In this document: in pieces, positions 54,357 to 63,588 of the stretch
How the letters are laid out: every line of letters begins with the position of its first letter
How positions within the stretch are numbered: the stretch's first letter is position 1
NCBI GenBank assembly: GCA_001874335.1
Contig: MPDE01000006.1
Location: 62,001-126,000, forward strand
DNA length: 64,000 nucleotides
Direction of reading: 5' to 3'
Source of the DNA: Bacteroidetes bacterium MedPE-SWsnd-G2
Lineage (GTDB): Bacteria; Bacteroidota; Bacteroidia; Flavobacteriales; Flavobacteriaceae
Made by a program: the position numbers and the translations under genes
Notes under the pieces: generated by a model
What the model saw: the letters and a program-made list of their open reading frames with translations, nothing else
Database searches by the model: none
What the model was told of the DNA's origin: nothing

Positions 54357-55174
54357 TAATATTGTTCGTTCTCGTTAGGGAATTCTTGAGATTTTACATC
54401 AGAGACGTATTGTGACATAGCATTGGTCATATCCTCATATAAATTCATGTAACGTCTTAAAAACCTTGGATTGAATTCATGAGTCATACCAATCATGTCA
54501 TGTGTTACAAGAACTTGACCATCAACTCCAGCACCGGCTCCAATACCAATTACAGGAATGCTAAGTTCTTTGGCTACACGTTCTGCAAGTGATGCAGGTA
54601 TTTTTTCTAAAACAAGAGCAAAACAGCCTACCTTTTCTAACATTTTTGCATTGTGGATAAGCAAATTAGCTTCTTCTTCTTCCTTTGCTCTAACTGTATA
54701 AGTTCCGAACTTGTAAATAGATTGTGGAGTTAAACCTAAATGTCCCATAACAGGAATACCAGCATTTAAAATGCGTTTGATAGATTCTTTTACTTCTTTA
54801 CCACCTTCTAATTTTACAGCATGCCCGCCACTTTCTTTCATTATTCTAATCGCAGAACGCAACGCTTCTTTTGGATCACTTTGGTAACTACCAAATGGTA
54901 AATCGACTACTACAAGTGCACGTTCTACAGCTCTAATTACAGATGAAGCGTGATATATCATCTGATCTAGGGTAATTGGTAATGTCGTTTCGTGTCCTGC
55001 CATTACATTACTGGCAGAATCTCCAACTAAAATAACATCTATCCCGGATCCATCAACAATTTTGGCCATGGTGTAATCATAAGCTGTAAGCATGGAGATT
55101 TTCTCTCCATTACTTTTCATATCGATTAAGGATTTAACGGTGACTCTTTTATATTGCTTCTTTGCGACTGACAT
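54356..55174 (-). CDS. panB: 3-methyl-2-oxobutanoate hydroxymethyltransferase
   Basis: A 272-residue TIM-barrel enzyme that makes ketopantoate from 2-oxoisovalerate and methylene-tetrahydrofolate, the first step to pantothenate and coenzyme A. Metal and substrate residues lie in [36 protein letters not shown] and GHLGLTPQS, with the catalytic Glu in LVLEKIPA. Length is standard. It overlaps the downstream pseudouridine synthase gene by one base; no other pan gene is present here. Confidence 0.96.
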   Translation of the reverse strand: MSVAKKQYKRVTVKSLIDMKSNGEKISMLTAYDYTMAKIVDGSGIDVILVGDSASNVMAGHETTLPITLDQMIYHASSVIRAVERALVVVDLPFGSYQSDPKEALRSAIRIMKESGGHAVKLEGGKEVKESIKRILNAGIPVMGHLGLTPQSIYKFGTYTVRAKEEEEANLLIHNAKMLEKVGCFALVLEKIPASLAERVAKELSIPVIGIGAGAGVDGQVLVTHDMIGMTHEFNPRFLRRYMNLYEDMTNAMSQYVSDVKSQEFPNENEQY

Positions 55175-55193
55175 GAATTTAAATTTTGGTAAG

Positions 55194-55201
55194 CAAAAAT
55201 A
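55194..55201 (-). promoter_or_regulatory. Putative -7 box for panB-rluA
   Basis: Minus-strand TATTTTTG matches TAnnTTTG, 19 bp upstream of the panB ATG. Confidence 0.45.
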
Positions 55202-55286
55202 CTAAATATTGTGCAGATGTTAATCTTTTCTTTATAGCTAAGGTGGATTTGGATATAACTTTTATTTTAGTGAAAAATCAACAATT

Positions 55287-55745
55287 ATGACAAGACTATT
55301 ACTATTACTTGCACTATGTATTTCATCTGTAGCAACTGGACAAGAATCTGAGGAAGTTGCTGTAAAAAAGGCAATTGATACTTTTTTTGAAGGGTTTCAT
55401 AAAGGGGATACGGTTTTAATGAAATCTGTAATGATGGGTAAGTTTATCACTCAAACAGCTCATAAAAATAAAGAAGGCAAAGATGTTTTAACAACAGATG
55501 ATTCATCAACCTTATTAAAAGCTATTGGTGAACGCAAGTCAGACCAAAAATGGGATGAGAGATTATTAGATTATAGCATTAAAGTAGATGGTAATATGGC
55601 AAATGCATGGACTCCATACGAGTTTTGGTATAACGATAATTTTAACCATTGTGGAGTTAACTCCTTTCAGTTATTTAACGATAATGGACAATGGAAAATA
55701 ATTTATCTTATTGATACAAGAAAAAAAGCAGGTTGTCAAGATTAA
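55287..55745 (+). CDS. Secreted NTF2/SnoaL-like protein
   Basis: A 152-residue protein with a signal peptide (MTRLLLLLALCISSVATGQ). The mature part is a compact NTF2/SnoaL-like domain: AVKKAIDTFFEGFHKGD helix, MKSVMMGKFITQTAHKN, and the final strands GVNSFQLFNDNGQWKIIYLID. Two cysteines in the mature part (HCGV and AGCQD) could form a disulfide after export. It is related in pattern to the secreted protein at 6836-7375. Function unknown. Its stop codon overlaps the end of the convergent L-serine dehydratase gene by 4 bp. Confidence 0.75.
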   Translation: MTRLLLLLALCISSVATGQESEEVAVKKAIDTFFEGFHKGDTVLMKSVMMGKFITQTAHKNKEGKDVLTTDDSSTLLKAIGERKSDQKWDERLLDYSIKVDGNMANAWTPYEFWYNDNFNHCGVNSFQLFNDNGQWKIIYLIDTRKKAGCQD

Positions 55746-57166
55746 CAATCAGCTACATTCACTCTTACAGCTAAACCTCCTTCGGAGGTTTCTTTGTATT
55801 TAGAATTCATGTCTTTAGCTGTTTCCCACATGGTATCAACCACTTCGTCAAAAGGAACTTTAGCATGTTCAGGATTGGTATCTAAAGCCAACTCGGCAGC
55901 GTTGATAGCTTTGATAGCTCCCATAGAATTTCGCTCTATACAAGGCACTTGTACAAGTCCACCAATTGGATCGCAGGTTAAGCCTAGATGATGTTCCATT
56001 GCTATTTCAGCGGCAATTAAAACTTGTTCTGGGGTACCTCCTAATAATTCGGTTAAGGCACCAGCAGCCATAGCAGAAGATACTCCAATTTCGGCTTGGC
56101 AGCCACCCATGGCGGCAGAGATAGTTGCTCCTTTTTTAAAGATGCTTCCAATTTCTCCAGCGACTAACAAAAATTGTTTAATGTGTTCAAAATTGGCATT
56201 GTGATTTTCAATTACCATATAATACATTAAAACAGATGGGATAACACCCGAACTACCGTTAGTTGGGGCCGTTACAACTCGTCCTAAAGAGGCATTCACT
56301 TCATTGACACTAAGTGCAAAACAGCTTACCCATTTAAATATTTGTCTAAATTTAACCTCTGTTTTTCTAATCACTTCAAGCCACTCTTGAGGTGAATTAT
56401 AATTTAATTCACCTTTTAGTTTTTGATGCGTGTCAAAAGCTCTTCGTCTAACATTTAGTCCGCCGGGTAAATTACCTTCAGTATGACATCCAGTATACAT
56501 GCATTCTAACATGGTATCCCAAACCCGTTTAATTTCAAAATCGACCTCTTCAGAAGATCGCATAGAAACTTCGTTAGCTAAAACAACTTCCGAAATAGAT
56601 TTGTTTAAGGTATTACAATGAGAAAGCAATTCTTTTCCTGTTTGAATTGGATATGGACAAATACAACTTATAGATTTGTCTTCTTCACCATTCTCAACAG
56701 TTTTTTCTTTTATAACAAATCCGCCACCTACTGAATAAAATGTAGATGTGACAGTATTTCCTTCTATTTCTCCGCTAAAAGTTAATCCATTAGCATGAAA
56801 AGGAAGAAATGATCGGTTAAAAATAATTTGTTGCTTAGGATCAAAATCAATTTCTCTTTCTGAATTAAGATTCAGAATTTTACTGTCTTTAATGTCAACA
56901 ATTGTTTGTTCTATATCATTTGTAGGGACATATTCTGGATCGGCACCACTTAAACCTAATAATACAGCATAGTCTGTAGCATGTCCTTTTCCCGTTAATG
57001 ATAACGAACCATAAAGGTCAACTTTAATGTTCGTGATGTTATGAAATTGTTGGTTTGCCTTTAATTCTGCAATCCATTGTTCTGCAGCTCGCCAAGGTCC
57101 AAGAGTGTGAGAACTCGATGGTCCAACACCAATTTTTAACATATCAAAAATGGAAATATACTCCAT
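55742..57166 (-). CDS. L-serine ammonia-lyase (iron-sulfur L-serine dehydratase)
   Basis: A 474-residue single-chain L-serine dehydratase that converts serine to pyruvate and ammonia with a labile 4Fe-4S cluster. The beta-type domain is N-terminal ([21 protein letters not shown]) and the alpha-type catalytic domain C-terminal ([42 protein letters not shown]). Cluster-ligand candidates are Cys residues in [17 protein letters not shown] and PCIERN. I chose the ATG at 57166 ([10 protein letters not shown]), the family N-terminus; 20 extra upstream codons overlap the promoter. It is catabolic and consumes the same serine pool as glyA. Confidence 0.92.
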   Translation of the reverse strand: MEYISIFDMLKIGVGPSSSHTLGPWRAAEQWIAELKANQQFHNITNIKVDLYGSLSLTGKGHATDYAVLLGLSGADPEYVPTNDIEQTIVDIKDSKILNLNSEREIDFDPKQQIIFNRSFLPFHANGLTFSGEIEGNTVTSTFYSVGGGFVIKEKTVENGEEDKSISCICPYPIQTGKELLSHCNTLNKSISEVVLANEVSMRSSEEVDFEIKRVWDTMLECMYTGCHTEGNLPGGLNVRRRAFDTHQKLKGELNYNSPQEWLEVIRKTEVKFRQIFKWVSCFALSVNEVNASLGRVVTAPTNGSSGVIPSVLMYYMVIENHNANFEHIKQFLLVAGEIGSIFKKGATISAAMGGCQAEIGVSSAMAAGALTELLGGTPEQVLIAAEIAMEHHLGLTCDPIGGLVQVPCIERNSMGAIKAINAAELALDTNPEHAKVPFDEVVDTMWETAKDMNSKYKETSEGGLAVRVNVADC

Positions 57167-57190
57167 GCTGTGTAGGTTTAAATTAAAGCG

Positions 57191-57198
57191 CAAATATA
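57191..57198 (-). promoter_or_regulatory. Putative -7 box for the serine dehydratase gene
   Basis: Minus-strand TATATTTG matches TAnnTTTG, 24 bp upstream of the ATG at 57166. It lies inside the longer alternative reading frame, which supports the shorter start. Confidence 0.5.
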
Positions 57199-57464
57199 AT
57201 CTAAGTTTTGATTGTTGAATATACACTAAAACAATTAATACGTTAAAACTGATTATTGAACTTCTAAAACTTGATTTATTTAAGTTAAGTCTTTGCTTAG
57301 TAGTCTTTTGAGGGAGGTGATAAGTATTGTTTTTTTAATAGATGAATTGTTCTTGCTTAAATAAAGCAGAAATGTCAGTTTTATTAAATCGCTGCCAAAG
57401 GACTTTAATTACTGAGAAACTTTTGAATTGTAATTCTTCATTTTTGGTATGAAAACATTTTAAA

Positions 57465-57479
57465 ATGACAGCTTGTCAT
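57465..57479. promoter_or_regulatory. ATGACA-GCT-TGTCAT dyad upstream of dnaK
   Basis: A perfect 6+3+6 palindrome 84 bp before the dnaK ATG. The TGAC-N5-GTCA core recurs between clpB and ytxJ (18709-18721), so it may bind a stress regulator. Confidence 0.45.
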
Positions 57480-57562
57480 ATTTTTTTTGATGGCATAATC
57501 ATTGACTATAACAAACCGTAAATAAAATTAAACATAACACAAGATTAAATATAACAAACATT

Positions 57563-59464
57563 ATGAGTAAGATTATTGGAATAGATTTGGGAACGACTAA
57601 CTCATGCGTTTCTGTAATGGAAGGTAACGAGCCAGTTGTTATTACAAACGCAGAAGGAAGAAGAACTACGCCATCTGTAATTGCATTTGTAGAAGGAGGA
57701 GAAATTAAAGTTGGGGACCCTGCAAAGCGTCAAGCGGTTACTAATCCAACTAAAACTGTTTATTCTATCAAACGTTTTATGGGTAACAAATACTCTGAGT
57801 CTACAAGAGAAGCAGAACGTGTGCCTTATAAAGTATTAAAAGGAGATAACGATACGCCAAGAGTTGATATTGATGGTCGTTTATATACACCACAAGAATT
57901 ATCTGCAATGATTCTTCAAAAAATGAAGAAAACTGCAGAAGAGTTTTTAGATCAAGAAGTAACAGAAGCTGTAATTACAGTACCTGCTTATTTTAATGAT
58001 TCTCAACGTCAAGCTACTAAAGAAGCTGGTGAGATTGCTGGTTTAAAAGTTAGACGTATAATCAACGAACCTACTGCAGCTGCTTTAGCTTACGGTATGG
58101 ACAAAAAAGGTGTTGATCAAAAAATAGTAGTTTTCGATTTTGGAGGTGGTACACATGACGTTTCTATCTTAGAATTAGGAGATGGTGTATTTGAAGTATT
58201 ATCTACAGATGGAGATACACATTTAGGTGGTGATGATGTTGATGAAAAAATCATTAACTGGTTAGCAGAAGAGTTTAATGCTGAAGAAGGTATCGATTTA
58301 CGTAAAGATGCTATGGCATTACAACGTTTAAAAGAAGCTGCAGAAAAAGCTAAGATTGAGTTGTCTTCATCTACACAGACTGAAATTAACTTACCTTACG
58401 TTACAGCTACTGCATCAGGACCTAAACACTTAGTACGTTCTTTAACTAGAGCTAAGTTTGAGCAATTAATTCACGATTTAGTAAAACGTACCATCGAGCC
58501 ATGTGCAACTGCACTTAAAAACGCTGGTATTTCTAAAAGTGATATCGATGAAATTATCTTAGTAGGAGGATCAACTCGTATTCCTGCTGTACAAGAAGAA
58601 GTTGAAAAATTCTTTGGTAAAAAACCAAGTAAAGGTGTTAATCCAGATGAGGTTGTTGCTGTAGGTGCTGCTATTCAAGGTGGTGTATTAACAGGTGATG
58701 TTAAAGATGTATTATTATTAGATGTTACGCCATTATCATTAGGAATTGAAACAATGGGTAGTGTAATGACTAAATTAATTGATGCTAATACAACAATCCC
58801 AACTAAAAAATCGCAGGTATTCTCTACAGCGGCAGACAATCAGCCATCAGTAGAAATCCACGTTTTACAAGGGGAGCGTCCAATGGCAAACGACAATAAG
58901 ACAATAGGTCGTTTTCATTTAGATGGAATTCCACCAGCGCAAAGAGGAACACCTCAAATTGAAGTTACTTTTGATATTGATGCCAATGGTATTATTAAAG
59001 TTTCAGCTACAGATAAAGCAACTAATAAAACTCAAGACATTAGAATTGAGGCTTCTTCAGGATTAACAGAAGAAGAGATTGCAAAAATGAAGCAAGAAGC
59101 AGAAGCTAATGCAGATGCGGATAAAGAAGCAAAAGAAAAGGTTGAAAAATTAAATAGTGCAGATGCAATGATTTTCCAAACAGAAAAGCAATTAGCTGAG
59201 TTTGGTGATAAATTATCTGCAGATAAAAAACAACCTATTGAAGACGCTTTAGAAGAACTTAAAAAAGCTTATGAGTCTAAAGATATTGCAGTAATTGACC
59301 CTGCATTAGAAAAGATTAATGAAGCTTGGAAAGTAGCAAGTGAAGAAATGTATAAGGCACAAGCAGAAGCACAACAAGGTGGTGCTGCAGGACCAGATGC
59401 ATCTCAAGCTGGAGCTGATGAAAATAGCGATGTAGAAGATGTAGATTTTGAAGAAGTAAAGTAA
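57563..59464 (+). CDS. dnaK: Molecular chaperone DnaK (Hsp70)
   Basis: A 633-residue Hsp70. The nucleotide-binding domain starts with [19 protein letters not shown] and includes a [13 protein letters not shown] phosphate-2 loop (His where most DnaKs have Phe) and the [13 protein letters not shown] adenosine motif. The linker [15 protein letters not shown] follows, then the beta-sandwich substrate domain and helical lid. The C-terminus [11 protein letters not shown] resembles the EEVD-like tails of bacterial DnaK. It works with ClpB, which is encoded elsewhere in this window; grpE and dnaJ are not adjacent. A strong bidirectional terminator follows. Confidence 0.98.
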   Translation: MSKIIGIDLGTTNSCVSVMEGNEPVVITNAEGRRTTPSVIAFVEGGEIKVGDPAKRQAVTNPTKTVYSIKRFMGNKYSESTREAERVPYKVLKGDNDTPRVDIDGRLYTPQELSAMILQKMKKTAEEFLDQEVTEAVITVPAYFNDSQRQATKEAGEIAGLKVRRIINEPTAAALAYGMDKKGVDQKIVVFDFGGGTHDVSILELGDGVFEVLSTDGDTHLGGDDVDEKIINWLAEEFNAEEGIDLRKDAMALQRLKEAAEKAKIELSSSTQTEINLPYVTATASGPKHLVRSLTRAKFEQLIHDLVKRTIEPCATALKNAGISKSDIDEIILVGGSTRIPAVQEEVEKFFGKKPSKGVNPDEVVAVGAAIQGGVLTGDVKDVLLLDVTPLSLGIETMGSVMTKLIDANTTIPTKKSQVFSTAADNQPSVEIHVLQGERPMANDNKTIGRFHLDGIPPAQRGTPQIEVTFDIDANGIIKVSATDKATNKTQDIRIEASSGLTEEEIAKMKQEAEANADADKEAKEKVEKLNSADAMIFQTEKQLAEFGDKLSADKKQPIEDALEELKKAYESKDIAVIDPALEKINEAWKVASEEMYKAQAEAQQGGAAGPDASQAGADENSDVEDVDFEEVK

Positions 59465-59485
59465 TTTAACTTCAGTCTAAAAATA

Positions 59486-59514
59486 AAAAGCGCAACCCAT
59501 GGGTTGCGCTTTTC
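59486..59514. terminator. Bidirectional terminator between dnaK and the PepSY-like gene
   Basis: A 28-bp perfect palindrome centred on CCCATGGG with GCGCAA/TTGCGC arms and A4/T4 ends. Confidence 0.88.
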
Positions 59515-59539
59515 TCATTTTAAAAGGTCAACGGAGCTG

Positions 59540-60055
59540 CTATTTAATTTCTCCGTTTGCATCTATTTTTAAAGACTTTCTTTTTTTGTCTTTTCTTAAT
59601 TGAACTTTGTAATACTTTTTAGCATCCTTTCCTTCAAAGTAATTTACCAAATACAAATCGGAATGTAAATCCCAATCTGGATAAGATTTATAGATTGCTT
59701 TTCTAATCGGATCAGGTAAAAGCACATTGTTAAAACGCTCATACGATTTTATAATCTTACCATCATTATCATATGTGGCAATAATTTTGTCATCCGATTG
59801 CTCAAAAATTACTTCAAAAGCATCCATTTTTTTATCAAATACATCCGATTCTTTAATATCGAATTTTGATACCATTTTTTGTAAATTCTTTACACGCTCA
59901 GGAGTATTTGCGTTTCCTACGTGGTTAAGATAAGTATAGTTAAAAGGCGTTACTGTTACCTCTGCCAATTCAACTTGTTCAACATTTACTTTAGTTTGGG
60001 AGAATCCAAGGTTGGTCAATCCTAAGCATAATAGACCCATTAAAATTGATTTCAT
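59540..60055 (-). CDS. Secreted PepSY-like protein
   Basis: A 171-residue protein with a signal peptide (MKSILMGLLCLGLTNLGFSQ). Residues about 80-171 have the strand-helix-strand pattern of PepSY-like/BLIP-type proteins of Bacteroidota: FEVIFEQSDDKIIATYDNDG, SYERFNNVLLPDPIRKAIYKSYP, YKVQLRKDKKRKSLKIDANG. Such domains are thought to bind or inhibit other envelope proteins; no target is known. Its expression is separated from dnaK by the shared terminator. Confidence 0.65.
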   Translation of the reverse strand: MKSILMGLLCLGLTNLGFSQTKVNVEQVELAEVTVTPFNYTYLNHVGNANTPERVKNLQKMVSKFDIKESDVFDKKMDAFEVIFEQSDDKIIATYDNDGKIIKSYERFNNVLLPDPIRKAIYKSYPDWDLHSDLYLVNYFEGKDAKKYYKVQLRKDKKRKSLKIDANGEIK

Positions 60056-60293
60056 AATAGTGTTTTTTGATTGTTAATATTTATTCAAACTATCAAAACC
60101 AATTCATCAAAATATTCATCATTTTTTGTCAGTAAACCAAACGGGAAGAATGTAGATACTTTTAAAATGTTATTTAATGTACTGAATAATTGAACGCTAA
60201 AGTGTTAATTGATTGATTTGATGTTGTTTATTATGAGACTTTAAGAGAGTTTAACAAACTGTTTGTAGTGACATTCTTTATTTAACAGAAAGT

Positions 60294-60311
60294 TGTTATG
60301 CGCGCATAACA
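60294..60311. promoter_or_regulatory. 18-bp perfect palindrome in the promoter region of the flavin oxidoreductase gene
   Basis: TGTTATGCGCGCATAACA reads the same on both strands and ends 9 bp before the -7 box. Its GC-rich centre stands out in AT-rich surroundings. The position fits a repressor operator. Confidence 0.5.
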
Positions 60312-60320
60312 TAATTAAGC

Positions 60321-60328
60321 TATATTTG
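60321..60328 (+). promoter_or_regulatory. Putative -7 box for the flavin oxidoreductase gene
   Basis: TATATTTG matches TAnnTTTG, 18 bp before the ATG at 60347. Confidence 0.5.
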
Positions 60329-60346
60329 TTTCCCAATTATTTTAAA

Positions 60347-61294
60347 ATGGCTACAAAAATTACCCAACTACTAAAAATAACACACCCAGTAATCATGGCG
60401 CCTATGTTTTTGGTGTCGAATACAGCAATGGCAATAGAAGGCATGAAGTCTGGTGTTGCCGCTTGTATTCCTGCACTTAATTACAGAACGTTAGAAGAGT
60501 TGAGATGGGCTATTAGAGAGCTAAAATTAGCCTCGGTAGAAGGTGGAGCCTTCGGATTTAACCTTATTGTCAATAAATCAAATTTTAAATATAAAGGACA
60601 ATTAGAAGTACTCTGTGAAGAAGGATGTGATTTTATAATTACTTCCCTAGGAAACCCAAAAGAAACAATTGATAATGCTCACAAATCAAACATAAAAGTG
60701 TTTTGTGATGTAGTAGATTTAAAGTTTGCCAAGAAAGTTGAGCAGTTAGGCGCGGATGCTATTATAGCTGTGAATAATGAAGCAGGTGGTCATAGAGGGG
60801 ATGATTCTCCAGAAAACTTGATAAAAGAACTGTGTGAAAACTGTGAAATCCCAATTATTTCAGCTGGAGGAGTAGGTCGAAAAGAAGATGTAGATGTAAT
60901 GTTGTCTTATGGCGCTGCAGGTGTTTCGGTTGGAAGTCCGTTTATTGCTTCTAAAGAAGCTTCTGTTACAGAAGAGTATAAACAAGCCTGCGTTGATTAT
61001 GGAGCTAAAGATATTGTAATGACCGAGCGTATTTCTGGGACGCCATGTACAGTAATCAATACGCCATATGTTCAAAAGATTGGAACCAAGCAAACCTGGA
61101 TTGAATCTATTTTAAATAAAAATAGAGTTTTAAAGAAATGGGTGAAAATGGTTCGTTTCTCAATGGGTATGAAGGCCACCGAAGAAGCAGCGAAAAAAGC
61201 GACCTATAAAACGGTTTGGGTTGCAGGACCAAGCATTGAGCATACTAAAAGTATATTATCTACAAAAGAAATTATAGATCGGTTGGTGAATTAA
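60347..61294 (+). CDS. NAD(P)H-dependent flavin oxidoreductase / nitronate monooxygenase
   Basis: A 315-residue FMN TIM-barrel protein of the 2-nitropropane dioxygenase family. ITHPVIMAPMFLVSNTAMA is the FMN-binding N-terminus, NNEAGGHRGDDSPENLI carries the catalytic-type His, and IISAGGVGRKEDVDVMLSYGAAGVSVGSPF is the phosphate-binding region. Members oxidise nitronates or act as quinone or enoyl reductases; the substrate is unknown. The ATG at 60347 is used because the promoter lies within a longer reading frame that starts near 60293. A palindromic operator candidate overlaps the promoter. It ends 2 bp from the convergent hydrolase gene. Confidence 0.87.
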   Translation: MATKITQLLKITHPVIMAPMFLVSNTAMAIEGMKSGVAACIPALNYRTLEELRWAIRELKLASVEGGAFGFNLIVNKSNFKYKGQLEVLCEEGCDFIITSLGNPKETIDNAHKSNIKVFCDVVDLKFAKKVEQLGADAIIAVNNEAGGHRGDDSPENLIKELCENCEIPIISAGGVGRKEDVDVMLSYGAAGVSVGSPFIASKEASVTEEYKQACVDYGAKDIVMTERISGTPCTVINTPYVQKIGTKQTWIESILNKNRVLKKWVKMVRFSMGMKATEEAAKKATYKTVWVAGPSIEHTKSILSTKEIIDRLVN

Positions 61295-61296
61295 AC

Positions 61297-61932
61297 TTAT
61301 CTTAATAGGTTTTCTATGCTGTTTATATGCACCACATGTTTGCCATTAAAGGCTTCTATTTCTACTTGGGGAAAACAAGTACTTACCTTATTAAATTCCT
61401 CTTCCATTCGTTTTTGGTTGAGGTATTCGTCTTCAAGACCATAAACCAATTTAACTTGAGTTTCGCTTAAATGCTTAAAATCTTCGGGTTTCAATTCAAC
61501 TGGAAACCCACCCGACATAATCAATAAATGAGAACATTTTAATTGACGGGAAGCTAAATATCTCATCGATACACTAACCCCTTGAGAATATCCAACAACA
61601 ATTATATTTGGCCATTTAGAAACATTTTCGGCTACTAAAACCGCATCAAAATATGACATGATGTTTTCATTATCCGTTTGAGTATTTACTCGTGTTAACC
61701 AATTTGCACCTACATGATTTTTTGGTTGAATATAAAACTTACTTGGAGCTTGAGGCGCTATGATATAATTTTCGGTAGGATCTAAATTTTTGAAATACCT
61801 TAAAAAATAAGTACTTAAATAACCCATGCCATGACAGACAAACCAAACGTGTTTTGTTTGAGATGTAAATGCGTTTAAGGTAGAGTAGGAGTTGGTTGTG
61901 TTATAGGATATTTCTTTTTCAGTAGAATTCAT
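61297..61932 (-). CDS. Alpha/beta hydrolase (phospholipase/carboxylesterase type)
   Basis: A 211-residue small serine hydrolase. The oxyanion region is VWFVCHGMGY, the nucleophile is in VVGYSQGVSVSMRY (GYSQG), the acid in VYGLEDEYL, and the His in NGKHVVH. The size and GxSQG box match the phospholipase/carboxylesterase family (YpfH-like), acting on short-chain or acyl esters in the cytosol. I chose the ATG at 61932 (MNSTEKEISYN), which avoids overlap with the divergent thioesterase gene; the frame extends to 61989 without support. Confidence 0.82.
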   Translation of the reverse strand: MNSTEKEISYNTTNSYSTLNAFTSQTKHVWFVCHGMGYLSTYFLRYFKNLDPTENYIIAPQAPSKFYIQPKNHVGANWLTRVNTQTDNENIMSYFDAVLVAENVSKWPNIIVVGYSQGVSVSMRYLASRQLKCSHLLIMSGGFPVELKPEDFKHLSETQVKLVYGLEDEYLNQKRMEEEFNKVSTCFPQVEIEAFNGKHVVHINSIENLLR

Positions 61933-61983
61933 TATTTCATGGGGTTTTGTACATTTACCACAGAGTTTAAAAATAAGTTTTTT

Positions 61984-62406
61984 ATGCAATTATCTAGAGC
62001 AGAAGTACTAAAAAAGGCAAATTCCATTACAAAAAACACCTTGATGGAAACACTAGAGATAGAGTTTGTAGATTATGGCGAGGATTTTGTGACTGCAAGA
62101 ATGCCTGTATCTCCAAAAGTACATCAGCCAGATGGTGTTTTACATGGTGGAGCAACAGTAGCTTTAGCAGAAACAACAGGTAGTTTTGCCTCTCAAATTT
62201 TTATGAATTTAGACAAAGTATTTGTTCGTGGGATTGAGATTTCGGCAAACCATATTAAAAGTATAAGAGAAGGTTACGTGTATGCAAAGGCTACTTTTTT
62301 ACATAAAGGCCGTACAACTCAACTTCTAAATATCGATATTAGAAACGAGCAAAACGAATTAATTTCTATTTGTAAACTAACCACAGTTTCCTTACCTAAA
62401 CAATAA
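61984..62406 (+). CDS. PaaI/MenI-type hotdog thioesterase, probably for DHNA-CoA
   Basis: A 140-residue hotdog thioesterase. The signature HQPDGVLHGGATVALAETTGS gives H54-G55-G56 and E63, the catalytic Glu position of E. coli YdiI (MenI). It is 5 bp upstream of menF, with menD following, so hydrolysis of 1,4-dihydroxy-2-naphthoyl-CoA in menaquinone synthesis is the most likely job. The ATG at 61984 (MQLSRAEVLKK) is chosen; 15 more upstream codons have no support. Assignment to MenI rests on family plus neighbours, not on unique residues. Confidence 0.8.
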   Translation: MQLSRAEVLKKANSITKNTLMETLEIEFVDYGEDFVTARMPVSPKVHQPDGVLHGGATVALAETTGSFASQIFMNLDKVFVRGIEISANHIKSIREGYVYAKATFLHKGRTTQLLNIDIRNEQNELISICKLTTVSLPKQ

Positions 62407-62411
62407 ATTGA

Positions 62412-63533
62412 ATGCTAATAGACGATTGGTTTTCTGATTTAGATTTAGCCTTAGAGCAAAACAAGCCTACAGTATGTTATAGGCATCCAAACGAGTCAGT
62501 TTTAAAACGATTTATTCAGAAGGATGATCAATTAAATTATTCTAAAAATCTTAATGAATCTGGATTTGTTTTTAACCCCTTTGATTCCGAAAAAGAAGCT
62601 ATTCTGTTTGATGAAAAGAAATGTGCATTCCATGAAATAGAATTTGTTAATGAAGAGGTAGATGTAACTGAATTGAACAACGATTCTTCGGTTTCATCTG
62701 AAAATTCTAACGCTCATATGGCCTTGGTAAATAAGGGGATTGAAGCTATAAAATCTAATCAATTTAAAAAAGTAGTGCTGAGTAGGGTTGAAGCCGTAAA
62801 TAGAGCTGATAAAACTCCAATTGAGCAATTTAAATTGCTTTTAAAATTATATCCATCAGCCTTTGTGTATATATGGTTTCATCCTAAAGTTGGTTTGTGG
62901 ATTGGTGCGACCCCTGAAACCTTATTGCAAGTTAAGGACCGACAATTTTCTACAATGGCCTTAGCTGGGACTCAAAAATATAATGGTTCTCTAAATGTAA
63001 ATTGGACAGATAAGGAACGAGAAGAACAAGCTATTGTTACAAGGGTGATTAAGGAGAATTGTGAACCTTATTGCTCAAATTTAAATGTTGGGACAGTTGA
63101 AACTGTACAAGCTGCTAACCTGGTGCATTTAAAAACTAAAATTTCTGGACTATTAAAGCAATCAGATGATTTTAAGGGTTTAATAAAACAACTACATCCA
63201 ACACCAGCAGTGTGTGGGTATCCTTTGGAAAATTCAAAAGCATTTATTTTAGAAAATGAAGGTTATGATAGAGAATTTTACACCGGTTTTTTAGGCGAAT
63301 TGAACAGAAATAGTCTTAAAACCCGAAATCGAAATCCTCGTAATGTTGAAAACAATGTCTATCAACGCAAAGTCAAAGGAACTAAATTGTATGTGAACTT
63401 AAGATGTGCACAACTAAAAGGCGATAAAGCATTGATTTATGTTGGAGGAGGAATCACTATAGATTCAAATGCGGAAACCGAATGGGAAGAAACTGTAAAT
63501 AAATCTCAAACTATGATAAAGGCCTTAATCTAA
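62412..63533 (+). CDS. menF: Isochorismate synthase
   Basis: A 373-residue chorismate-binding enzyme that isomerises chorismate to isochorismate, the first committed step of menaquinone synthesis. Core motifs are FKKVVLSRVEAV, FVYIWFHPKVGLWIGATPE, TMALAGTQKY, the KEREEQAIVTRVI helix, KISGLLK, LHPTPAVCGYPLE and YTGFLGEL. The N-terminal domain is short. It follows the MenI-like gene by 5 bp and precedes menD by 55 bp. MenF rather than a salicylate or siderophore isochorismate synthase is preferred because of these neighbours. Confidence 0.9.
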   Translation: MLIDDWFSDLDLALEQNKPTVCYRHPNESVLKRFIQKDDQLNYSKNLNESGFVFNPFDSEKEAILFDEKKCAFHEIEFVNEEVDVTELNNDSSVSSENSNAHMALVNKGIEAIKSNQFKKVVLSRVEAVNRADKTPIEQFKLLLKLYPSAFVYIWFHPKVGLWIGATPETLLQVKDRQFSTMALAGTQKYNGSLNVNWTDKEREEQAIVTRVIKENCEPYCSNLNVGTVETVQAANLVHLKTKISGLLKQSDDFKGLIKQLHPTPAVCGYPLENSKAFILENEGYDREFYTGFLGELNRNSLKTRNRNPRNVENNVYQRKVKGTKLYVNLRCAQLKGDKALIYVGGGITIDSNAETEWEETVNKSQTMIKALI

Positions 63534-63574
63534 TTTTTAGTCTGTAATTGATATTAAATTAGATATGAAATAAA

Positions 63575-63582
63575 TATCTTTG
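63575..63582 (+). promoter_or_regulatory. Putative -7 box for menD
   Basis: TATCTTTG matches TAnnTTTG and ends 6 bp before the menD ATG, so a transcript from it would be leaderless or nearly so. Confidence 0.5.
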
Positions 63583-63588
63583 TGGGTA

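Larger units (their letters stand above)
57167..57562. other. 396-bp intergenic region between the serine dehydratase gene and dnaK
   Basis: Holds the minus-strand promoter of the serine dehydratase gene near 57191, a plain AT-rich middle, and the dnaK upstream region with the TGAC-N5-GTCA dyad (57466-57478), a T8 run and a TTGAC (57502-57506). A 36-codon reading frame at 57342-57452 has no support. No RNA gene was recognised. Confidence 0.6.

Noticed and set aside
57342-57452. 36-codon reading frame with five cysteines before dnaK
   Set aside because: No promoter, no ribosome binding site, no family; chance frame in an AT-rich gap.
58142-58162. His in place of Phe in the DnaK GGGTFDVS loop
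   Set aside because: A single tolerated substitution in an otherwise complete DnaK; I have no evidence that it alters function.
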